DNA from: an uncultured Thalassolituus sp.
Lineage (GTDB): Bacteria; Pseudomonadota; Gammaproteobacteria; Pseudomonadales; Oceanobacteraceae
Assembly (NCBI GenBank): GCA_913054055.1
Contig: CAJXIT010000163.1
Coordinates: 1 to 7,793 of the forward strand
DNA: 7,793 nt
Direction of reading: 5' to 3'
The position numbers and the translations under genes are program-made. Shown in pieces: positions 1 through 4,833 of the stretch; positions within the stretch are counted from its first letter, which is position 1; every line of letters starts with the position of its first letter. Below the pieces are notes generated by a model that saw only the letters and a program-made list of their open reading frames with translations, was not told the origin of the DNA and did not search any database.

Positions 1-14
1 GCGAAGAGAAAACT

Positions 15-1439
15 ATGTTTGATAATTTAACGGATCGTCTATCCAAAACGCTGAAAAATATCAGCGGTAAAGGTCGTTTGACCGAAGACAATATTAAAGA
101 AACGCTACGTGAAGTTCGTATGGCGCTTCTTGAAGCCGATGTTGCACTACCTGTTGTACGTGATTTCGTAAAGCGTGTAAAAGAGGGTGCTGTAGGAGTC
201 GAGGTTTCTAAATCTCTAACTCCTGGTCAAGAATTCATTAAGATCGTTCAAGCCGAACTTGAAGCGGTAATGGGAGAGTCGAACGAGGCTCTTGATTTAG
301 CTGCTCAACCACCTGCTGTTATTCTTATGGCTGGTTTGCAAGGTGCAGGTAAAACAACCAGTGTCGCTAAGCTCTCTAAGCTATTAACAGAGCGTGATAA
401 AAAGAAAGTTTTGGTTGTTTCTGCCGATGTTTACCGTCCAGCCGCAATTAAACAGCTTGAAACATTAGCATCTGAAGTCGGTGTGGATTTCTTCCCATCG
501 TCTGCTGATCAAAAACCAATTGATATTGCTAATGGCGCGATTGATCACGCGAAGAAAAAATTCTACGACGTACTTCTTGTCGATACCGCTGGTCGTTTAG
601 CGATTGACGAAGACATGATGACGGAAATTAAAGAGCTTCACACTGCTATTACGCCAGTTGAAACTCTGTTCGTTGTTGATGCAATGACAGGTCAAGATGC
701 GGCAAATACAGCAAAAGCTTTTGGCGATACACTGCCTTTAACGGGGGTTATCTTAACGAAAGTGGATGGTGATGCTCGTGGTGGTGCTGCGCTATCTGTT
801 CGTCACATTACTGGTAAACCAATTAAGTTCTTGGGTGTTGGTGAAAAAACTGACGCATTAGAACCTTTCCACCCTGATCGTGTTGCTTCTCGTATCCTTG
901 GTATGGGTGACGTACTGTCTCTTATTGAAGATTTACAGAAAAACGTTGATACCGAAAAAGCAGAGAAGCTCGCTAAGAAGTTCAAAGAGAAAAAAGGCTT
1001 TGACCTTGAAGACTTCCGTGAGCAGCTTGGTCAAATGCACAACATGGGCGGCATGATGGGCATGATGGATAAGCTACCGGGTATGGGCAATATGGGTGCC
1101 GCAGCGGGCCAAATGGACGCTGCTGAAAAGCAGCTTGGCCAAACGGAAGCTGTGATCAACTCAATGACACCGTTAGAGCGTGCTTTTCCAGATAAAATCA
1201 ATGGCAGCCGTAAAAAGCGTATAGCAGCGGGTTCAGGCACCACCATTCAAGACATTAACCGTGTGCTTAAACAGCACAAGCAAATGTCTAAAATGATGAA
1301 AAAAATGTCTGGCAAAGGCGGTATGCGTAAAATGATGGGCGCCATGAAAGGCATGGGCGGACAAGGCGGCCCGGGTGGTATGCCCGGTGGCGGGATGCCA
1401 CCAGGAATGGGCGGTCCAGGCGGATTTCCTTTCAAATAA
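15..1439 (+). CDS. ffh: Signal recognition particle protein Ffh (SRP54 GTPase)
   Basis: Ffh binds 4.5S RNA, recognises signal sequences of nascent membrane proteins at the ribosome and delivers them to the receptor FtsY in a GTP-dependent cycle. The 474-residue protein is of normal family length. An N-terminal helical bundle (about 1-90) is followed by the G domain: P-loop GLQGAGKTT at 107-115, DVYRPAA at 138-144, DTAGR at 190-194 and TKVDGDARGG at 248-257. The methionine-rich M domain runs from about 300 to 440 and carries the RNA-binding motif RKKRIAAGSGT at 399-409. The C-terminus (about 445-474) is a Gly/Pro/Met tail, a common and probably disordered extension. The start is supported by a GAAGAG ribosome-binding sequence at the extreme left edge (3-8). 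Any promoter lies outside the window. A terminator follows directly, so it is probably not strongly co-transcribed with rpsP. Identification is certain on motifs. Confidence 0.98.
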   Translation: MFDNLTDRLSKTLKNISGKGRLTEDNIKETLREVRMALLEADVALPVVRDFVKRVKEGAVGVEVSKSLTPGQEFIKIVQAELEAVMGESNEALDLAAQPPAVILMAGLQGAGKTTSVAKLSKLLTERDKKKVLVVSADVYRPAAIKQLETLASEVGVDFFPSSADQKPIDIANGAIDHAKKKFYDVLLVDTAGRLAIDEDMMTEIKELHTAITPVETLFVVDAMTGQDAANTAKAFGDTLPLTGVILTKVDGDARGGAALSVRHITGKPIKFLGVGEKTDALEPFHPDRVASRILGMGDVLSLIEDLQKNVDTEKAEKLAKKFKEKKGFDLEDFREQLGQMHNMGGMMGMMDKLPGMGNMGAAAGQMDAAEKQLGQTEAVINSMTPLERAFPDKINGSRKKRIAAGSGTTIQDINRVLKQHKQMSKMMKKMSGKGGMRKMMGAMKGMGGQGGPGGMPGGGMPPGMGGPGGFPFK

Positions 1440-1461
1440 CCTGCATTCAGCCACACTTTTT

Positions 1462-1497
1462 AAAGCCCTTGTGTAAAACATAAGGGCTTTTCTATTT
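1462..1497 (+). terminator. Intrinsic terminator of ffh
   Basis: A perfect 9-bp inverted repeat, AAAGCCCTT (1462-1470) and AAGGGCTTT (1482-1490), extends inward by three further pairs (one G-U) to a 5-nt TAAAA loop, giving a 12-bp stem. It is followed by a T-rich but interrupted tract (TTTTCTATTT). It starts 23 nt after the ffh stop codon. The imperfect T tract could allow some read-through into the trmD operon. Confidence 0.85.
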
Positions 1498-1524
1498 GTG
1501 CCTTTTAAACACCGTGGTTTTCCT

Positions 1525-1563
1525 CTTCCATCCCTTACCCACATCCTATACAATACGCGCCCC
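1525..1563 (+). promoter_or_regulatory. Candidate sigma70 promoter of the rpsP-rimM-trmD-rplS operon
   Basis: TACAAT (1549-1554, 5 of 6 to TATAAT) is the best -10 in the ffh-rpsP gap. The upstream hexamer CTTCCA (1525-1530, 18-nt spacer) is a poor -35. Directly after the -10 comes a very GC-rich stretch, ACGCGCCCC (1555-1563), covering the discriminator and the likely start site near 1560-1562. GC-rich discriminators are typical of stable-RNA and ribosomal-protein promoters repressed by ppGpp/DksA; its role here is inferred. The resulting 5' leader would be about 105-110 nt. Confidence 0.55.
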
Positions 1564-1668
1564 AAATAGTGTATCTGGCTATGAATTAGGCAATGTCTGA
1601 GTCTGGCGGGGTGCAAAATTAAACGGTAAGTCATATTAACGCTTGCCCATAATAGAAGAGAAAACGTC
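1564..1668 (+). promoter_or_regulatory. rpsP 5' leader, possibly structured
   Basis: This untranslated leader contains two mutually exclusive pairings. GGCAA (1589-1593) can pair with TTGCC (1643-1647). Alternatively the G-rich stretch at 1610-1616 can pair with TTGCCC (1643-1648) across one bulged T. The shared right arm lies just before the AGAAGAG ribosome-binding site (1654-1660, 8 nt from the ATG). This could be an autoregulatory ribosomal-protein leader, but the pairings are short and could be chance. Confidence 0.25.
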
Positions 1669-1926
1669 ATGGTTGTTATTCGTTTAGCCCGTACTGGCTC
1701 TAAAAAACGTCCTTTTTATCACTTATCTGTAGCGGATCAGCGTTTCCCACGTGACGGTCGCTTCATTGAACGTGTAGGTTTCTTTAACCCTGTTGCACGT
1801 GGCGCAGAAGAGACACTTCGTGTTGATCTAGAACGTGTTGAATACTGGGTTTCTAAAGGTGCTCAGCCTAGCGAACGTGTTGCTAAGCTTCTTAAAGAAG
1901 CTAAGAAACAACAAGCAGCTGGTTAA
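1669..1926 (+). CDS. rpsP: 30S ribosomal protein S16
   Basis: S16 is an early-assembly protein of the 30S subunit that binds 16S rRNA and stabilises its 5' and central domains. The 85-residue product has the family hallmarks: the N-terminal strand VVIRLARTGSKKRPFY (2-17), then ADQRFPRDGRFIERVGFFNP (22-41), and a basic Lys/Ala-rich C-terminal helix ending KEAKKQQAAG. The ATG is fixed by the conserved N-terminus and by AGAAGAG eight bases upstream. It is first in the trmD operon and lies 36 nt before rimM. Codon use is that of a highly expressed gene: 10 of its 11 arginines are CGT and the other is CGC. Two small hairpins surround its stop codon (1886-1902 and 1917-1934). Confidence 0.98.
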   Translation: MVVIRLARTGSKKRPFYHLSVADQRFPRDGRFIERVGFFNPVARGAEETLRVDLERVEYWVSKGAQPSERVAKLLKEAKKQQAAG

Positions 1927-1934
1927 TAGCAGCT
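1886..1934 (+). other. Two small hairpins around the rpsP stop codon
   Basis: AGCTTC (1886-1891) pairs with GAAGCT (1897-1902) across a TTAAA loop inside the last codons of rpsP. AGCTG (1917-1921) pairs with CAGCT (1930-1934) across the stop codon. Neither is followed by a T tract, so they are not terminators. They could mark an mRNA processing or stability boundary between the highly expressed rpsP and the poorly expressed rimM, but the evidence is only the complementarity. Confidence 0.3.
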
Positions 1935-1955
1935 TTAAATTAGATAGTAATAAGA

Positions 1956-2027
1956 CCTTTTAATGACTAAAACCCCAGAAAATTTGGCCGTTATCGGCAA
2001 AGTAACCGGCGTATTTGGCATTAAAGG
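1956..2027 (+). promoter_or_regulatory. RNA hairpin masking the rimM start codon
   Basis: CCTTTTAATG (1956-1965), which contains the rimM ATG, can pair with CATTAAAGG (2019-2027, codons 19-22 of rimM) through nine base pairs with one bulged T. A second hairpin, GCCG-TTAT-CGGC (1987-1998), sits in the loop and would bring the arms closer. The weak ribosome-binding sequence TAAGA (1951-1955) abuts the stem. In E. coli, rimM translation is known to be repressed by pairing between its initiation region and codons about 18-26, so position and arrangement match an established mechanism. The complementarity is seen; repression here is inferred. Confidence 0.6.
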
Positions 2028-2490
2028 ATGGGTGAAGGTGTATAGCTACACCGAACCGAAAGAGAATGTATTCTCTTACAAAAATTGGTTAATGAAAATC
2101 AATAACCAATGGACACCCGTAAAGGTGCGAGACTGGAAGGCCCAAAGTAAGGGGCTGGTAGCCGCACTGGATGATTGCCAAGACCGTACATTAGCGCAGA
2201 AATACGCGCAATGTGAGATAGCCATCTTAAAAGATGCGCTACCTGAGCCGGAAGAAGGCGAGTTTTATTATTATCAACTTGAAGGTTTATTAGTGGTTAC
2301 CACGGACGATGTGGTTTTAGGGAAAGTAGACTACCTGTTTAATTCAGGCGCAAACGACGTAATGGTTGTTAAGCCGTTTAAAGGTAGTTTGGATGGAAAA
2401 GAACGTCTTCTGCCTTATACAGATGATTGTTTGCAAGACATCTCCCTAGAAGACGGCGTTATTCGTGTTGATTGGGATCCGGAATTCTAA
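1963..2490 (+). CDS. rimM: Ribosome maturation factor RimM (16S rRNA processing protein)
   Basis: RimM binds S19 in the 30S head and helps late maturation of the small subunit and 16S rRNA processing. The 175-residue product has the usual two domains. The N-terminal RimM domain (about 8-90) opens with VIGKVTGVFGIKGWVKVYS. The C-terminal PRC-barrel (about 98-172) includes YYYQLEGLLV, SGANDVMVV, LLPYTDDC and the family ending VDWDPEF. The ATG is chosen because it precedes the conserved start at normal distance, although its ribosome-binding sequence is weak (TAAGA, 1951-1955). It lies 36 nt after rpsP and ends only 2 nt before the trmD ATG, so the two are probably translationally coupled. The start codon lies in a predicted inhibitory hairpin. 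Codons are less biased than in rpsP: one of only four arginines is CGA. Confidence 0.97.
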   Translation: MTKTPENLAVIGKVTGVFGIKGWVKVYSYTEPKENVFSYKNWLMKINNQWTPVKVRDWKAQSKGLVAALDDCQDRTLAQKYAQCEIAILKDALPEPEEGEFYYYQLEGLLVVTTDDVVLGKVDYLFNSGANDVMVVKPFKGSLDGKERLLPYTDDCLQDISLEDGVIRVDWDPEF

Positions 2491-2492
2491 TC

Positions 2493-3245
2493 ATGCGCTT
2501 AGGTATCATCTCAATATTTCCAGAGATGTTCCAAGCTCTGACTGACTACGGCATCAGCGGTAGGGCAGTTAGCAACGGAATGGTGGATGTGACAGCGTGG
2601 AATCCAAGGGATTTCACCACCGACAGGCACCAAACCGTAGACGATCGACCTTATGGCGGTGGTCCAGGCATGTTGATGAAGGTTGAGCCGTTAAAGCAAG
2701 CAATTGCCGCGGCAAAAGCCAAAAACGGATCTAGCAGTAAAGTAATTTACTTGTCGCCTCAGGGTCAGACTCTGACTCAAGAAAAGGCGCAACAGCTAGC
2801 AAGTGAAGACAGTTTGATCTTCATTTCTGGCCGCTACGAAGGCATAGACGAGCGTTTGATTCAAACGCAAGTGGATGAGGAAATCTCCATTGGCGACTAT
2901 GTTTTAAGTGGCGGTGAGCTGGCAGCCATGGTGGTAATGGATAGCATTATTCGCTTGGTGCCAGAGGTGCTAGGGCATGATCAAAGTGCAGTTGAAGACT
3001 CGTTTGTCGACGGCTTACTAGATTGCCCGCACTACACTAGGCCTGAAAATATTGACGGCTTAGATGTACCAGAAGTATTGCTTAGCGGTAACCATGAAAA
3101 GATTAAGCGCTGGCGTCTAAAGCAGGCGCTGGGCAGGACCTGGCAACGTAGGCCAGATCTGATGGAAAAGCGAGAGCTTAACAAGCTTGAGCAATCGCTT
3201 TTGCAGGAATATATACGTGAAGTTCAAGGTCATGGCGACACTTGA
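2493..3245 (+). CDS. trmD: tRNA (guanine-37-N1)-methyltransferase TrmD
   Basis: TrmD uses S-adenosylmethionine to methylate G37 next to the anticodon of a subset of tRNAs, preventing +1 frameshifting. The 250-residue protein is a SPOUT-class enzyme with a trefoil-knot cofactor site: DDRPYGGGPGM (50-60), YLSPQG (86-91), SGRYEGIDER (112-121) and EEISIGDYVLSGGELA (129-144). Arg154 and Asp169, the catalytic residues in E. coli numbering, fall at exactly those positions. The ATG at 2493 starts the canonical MRLGIISIFPEMF; a TTG 21 nt upstream lies inside rimM and is unlikely. The only nearby Shine-Dalgarno-like bases are GGA at 2481-2483, so initiation probably depends on coupling to rimM. Six of its 16 arginines are AGG and two are CGA, in strong contrast to rpsP and rplS. 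Confidence 0.98.
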   Translation: MRLGIISIFPEMFQALTDYGISGRAVSNGMVDVTAWNPRDFTTDRHQTVDDRPYGGGPGMLMKVEPLKQAIAAAKAKNGSSSKVIYLSPQGQTLTQEKAQQLASEDSLIFISGRYEGIDERLIQTQVDEEISIGDYVLSGGELAAMVVMDSIIRLVPEVLGHDQSAVEDSFVDGLLDCPHYTRPENIDGLDVPEVLLSGNHEKIKRWRLKQALGRTWQRRPDLMEKRELNKLEQSLLQEYIREVQGHGDT

Positions 3246-3275
3246 ACCTATCTCGTAATTACTTAGGAGCTAGCC

Positions 3276-3638
3276 ATGAGCAGCAAAAACAAAATTATTC
3301 AGGCGATTGAGTCTGCACAGTTAAAGTCTGACCTACCAGAATTTGGTGCCGGTGATACTGTTGTAGTTCAAGTTAAAGTAAAAGAAGGTAACCGTGAGCG
3401 TCTACAGGCGTACGAAGGTGTTGTAATTGCACGTCGTAACCGTGGCCTTAACTCTTCTTTCACTGTTCGTAAAATTTCTAGCGGTGTTGGTGTTGAGCGT
3501 ACTTTCCAAGCGCACAGCAAGCAAATCGATAGCGTAGAAGTGAAACGTCGTGGTGATGTTCGTCAGTCGAAACTTTACTACCTACGTGAGCGTTCAGGTA
3601 AATCTGCACGTATTAAAGAGAAATTGGCTAAGAAGTAA
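3276..3638 (+). CDS. rplS: 50S ribosomal protein L19
   Basis: L19 lies at the 30S-50S interface of the large subunit and contributes to an intersubunit bridge. The 120-residue product matches the family throughout: an N-terminal helix (3-20), then the barrel with FGAGDTVVVQVKVKEG (22-37), RLQAYEGVVIARRNRG (42-57), SSFTVRKISSGVGVERTF (60-77), and a basic C-terminus with KLYYLRERSGKSARIKE. Its ribosome-binding site TAGGAG (3264-3269, 6 nt from the ATG) is by far the strongest in the operon, fitting independent high-level translation after the poorly translated trmD, 30 nt upstream. All 13 arginine codons are CGT. It is the last gene of the operon and is followed by a clear terminator. Confidence 0.98.
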   Translation: MSSKNKIIQAIESAQLKSDLPEFGAGDTVVVQVKVKEGNRERLQAYEGVVIARRNRGLNSSFTVRKISSGVGVERTFQAHSKQIDSVEVKRRGDVRQSKLYYLRERSGKSARIKEKLAKK

Positions 3639-3663
3639 TTCTTACTCAATAATCTTTAAAAAG

Positions 3664-3687
3664 AACCCGCTATATGCGGGTTTTTTT
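3664..3687 (+). terminator. Intrinsic terminator of the trmD operon
   Basis: AACCCGC (3664-3670) and GCGGGTT (3676-3682) form a 7-bp GC-rich stem with a TATAT loop, followed by an uninterrupted run of seven T residues (3681-3687). It lies 25 nt after the rplS stop codon. This is a textbook intrinsic terminator. Confidence 0.93.
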
Positions 3688-3698
3688 ATGCCTGAATC

Positions 3699-3723
3699 GG
3701 GCAGGGGTGTGCCCTCGTACGAG
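3699..3723. repeat. Adjacent small palindromes in the rplS-dsbC gap
   Basis: GGGCA (3699-3703) and TGCCC (3710-3714) form an inverted repeat around a G-rich loop. It runs directly into a perfect 10-bp palindrome, CTCGTACGAG (3714-3723). The two share C3714, so they would be alternatives as RNA hairpins. The perfect palindrome could be a dimeric regulator site, but it is about 75 nt upstream of the dsbC promoter candidate and no second copy is seen in the window. Confidence 0.3.
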
Positions 3724-3799
3724 CGAATCCTGTGATCGTCTATATTCTCAGCAATACCTTGGTGATGACTTGTAACATGGGCAAGGTAAAATCCCCTAT

Positions 3800-3827
3800 G
3801 GAACTTATCCCCTAAACAATGTTCTAA
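3800..3827 (+). promoter_or_regulatory. SigmaE (RpoE)-type promoter of dsbC
   Basis: GGAACTT (3800-3806) is an exact match to the sigmaE -35 consensus. It is followed by a 16-nt spacer and TCTAA (3823-3827), close to the sigmaE -10 TCTGA. The same 16-nt spacing occurs in classic E. coli sigmaE promoters such as rpoH P3 and degP. Transcription would begin near 3833, leaving a leader of about 26 nt before the dsbC ATG. No convincing sigma70 promoter was found in this gap. dsbC has been reported as a sigmaE regulon member in E. coli, which fits the context. Confidence 0.7.
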
Positions 3828-3858
3828 TTGAGTAATACTTACATTTTGGAAGAATCAC

Positions 3859-4614
3859 ATGTTGTCTTTATTGAAAGGTGCGGCGGCAGCGGCACTTGTT
3901 TTACTAGCAGGAACGGTAAGCGCAGAATTGTCACCAGAAGAAGCCATTGCCAAGAAGCTACAGGCAGCACAGCCAAATTTGATTGTGCAGTCAGCCACGG
4001 CCGTTGGAAGCCAGGGGCTTTATGAGGTTGAGTTAACATCCGGTGAAGTTTTGTATAGCACACCAGATGGTGAATATTTTGTTTATGGTTCTTTATTTCA
4101 AGCGTCTGAAAATGGATTAGAAAACCTAACGGCTAAGCGCACAGATTCGAAGCGTTTATCTCTTTTGGAAGCATTAGAGAATAAAGATTTAGTGGTCTAT
4201 CCAGGAAAGGGTGAGCAAAAAGCCGTTGTCAGTGTCTTTACCGATGTGGACTGTGGTTACTGTCGTAAGCTGCACCGTGAAATTCCTCGCTTAAACGAAC
4301 TGGGCATTACGGTTCGTTATTTGGCTTACCCAAGAGCGGGTGTTTTTAGTGACCAAAAGCGTACCAAGTTTACTGGTTCGTATAAAAAGCTTAAAAGCGT
4401 TTGGTGTGATAAAGACCGTGAAGCCGCTATGACTAAGGCTAAAGCAACTGGTTTTATTAAGGATAACCTTGATTGTAAAGCGCCTATTGAAGCTCATTTA
4501 GCCTTGGGTGCTCAGTTTGGTGTACGCGGCACGCCAGCGATTATTTTAGAGTCTGGCGAATTGCTACCGGGTTATTTGCCTGCTGACGAGCTAGCCAAAA
4601 AGCTAGGCATATAA
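3859..4614 (+). CDS. dsbC: Periplasmic thiol:disulfide isomerase DsbC
   Basis: DsbC is a V-shaped periplasmic homodimer that reshuffles wrong disulfide bonds in secreted proteins and is kept reduced by DsbD. The 251-residue precursor has a signal peptide (1-22; Lys6, an Ala/Leu-rich core, then VSA before Glu23). The mature part has an N-terminal dimerisation region (about 23-80), a linker helix, and a thioredoxin-fold catalytic domain with the active site CGYC at 132-135. The structural disulfide pair is Cys183 and Cys206, and the cis-proline loop is GTP at 224-226. All four cysteines expected of DsbC are present, and CGYC favours DsbC over the oxidase DsbA. The ribosome-binding site is GGAAGA (3848-3853). 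It is flanked by terminators and so is a single-gene unit, preceded by a sigmaE-like promoter. In many relatives xerD lies just upstream; here it does not. Confidence 0.96.
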   Translation: MLSLLKGAAAAALVLLAGTVSAELSPEEAIAKKLQAAQPNLIVQSATAVGSQGLYEVELTSGEVLYSTPDGEYFVYGSLFQASENGLENLTAKRTDSKRLSLLEALENKDLVVYPGKGEQKAVVSVFTDVDCGYCRKLHREIPRLNELGITVRYLAYPRAGVFSDQKRTKFTGSYKKLKSVWCDKDREAAMTKAKATGFIKDNLDCKAPIEAHLALGAQFGVRGTPAIILESGELLPGYLPADELAKKLGI

Positions 4615-4647
4615 GTCTTAGTTAGCAGCAAAGCATTTTACTATTCT

Positions 4648-4678
4648 AAATACCCGCTAAAGCGGGTATTTCTTTATT
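4648..4678 (+). terminator. Intrinsic terminator of dsbC
   Basis: AAATACCCGC (4648-4657) and GCGGGTATTT (4662-4671) form a 10-bp stem with a TAAA loop, followed by a T-rich tract (TTTCTTTATT). The A-rich left side could also give weak termination of opposing transcripts. It starts 34 nt after the dsbC stop. Confidence 0.92.
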
Positions 4679-4739
4679 CAATTCCTTACTTTTCAGTCCT
4701 TAAACCCCTGCTCAGCACCTCCCGTATCCCCTTAAAATG

Positions 4740-4755
4740 TGCTACATTTAGCCCC
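4740..4755 (+). promoter_or_regulatory. Candidate extended -10 promoter of hom
   Basis: TGC immediately precedes TACATT (4743-4748, 4 of 6 to TATAAT), giving the TGn extended -10 form, and a CCCCC run follows near the expected start (about 4755). There is no recognisable -35 at 16-18 nt upstream, which is acceptable for an extended -10 promoter. The leader to the hom GTG would be about 79 nt. It lies after the dsbC terminator, so hom probably has its own promoter here. Confidence 0.5.
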
Positions 4756-4766
4756 CAAAATTACAG

Positions 4767-4803
4767 GCACCTGATGAACGTCAAATCAGGGCTTAAAAAA
4801 TAG
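4767..4803 (+). promoter_or_regulatory. Hairpin and nine-codon mini-ORF in the hom leader
   Basis: CCTGAT (4770-4775) pairs with ATCAGG (4785-4790), and two further pairs continue past a bulged A (G4767-C4792, C4768-G4791). Inside it, ATG at 4774 opens a nine-codon frame reading MNVKSGLKK and stopping at TAG 4801-4803, with AGG (4765-4767) six bases before it. It has no threonine, isoleucine or methionine codon run and no T tract follows, so it does not look like a classical threonine attenuator. Translation of the mini-ORF is unproven. Confidence 0.3.
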
Positions 4804-4833
4804 CAAATTAGCAAAGATTGCGGAGACCATCTG

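Noticed and set aside
1593..1622. Nine-codon mini-ORF (MSESGGVQN) in the rpsP leader
   Set aside because: Only AGG two bases before the ATG is present, a spacing too short for initiation, and no meaningful codon content is seen. Probably chance.
803..1670. Minus-strand open frames opposite ffh
   Set aside because: They are antisense shadows of a strongly coding + strand gene. The Pro/Gly-rich one simply mirrors the Ffh Gly/Pro/Met tail.
2474..2487. GGATCC and GAATTC sites almost touching, resembling a cloning linker
   Set aside because: The bases encode the conserved RimM ending (WDPEF) in frame and run naturally into trmD, so this is native sequence and coincidence.
2472..2492. Upstream TTG start that would extend TrmD by seven residues
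   Set aside because: It overlaps rimM and adds non-conserved residues. The ATG at 2493 gives the canonical MRLGIISIFPEMF and correct E. coli numbering of Arg154 and Asp169.
3550..3735. Small + strand frame overlapping the end of rplS and running through its terminator
   Set aside because: It is out of frame with rplS, contains the terminator stem and poly-T, and resembles no known protein.
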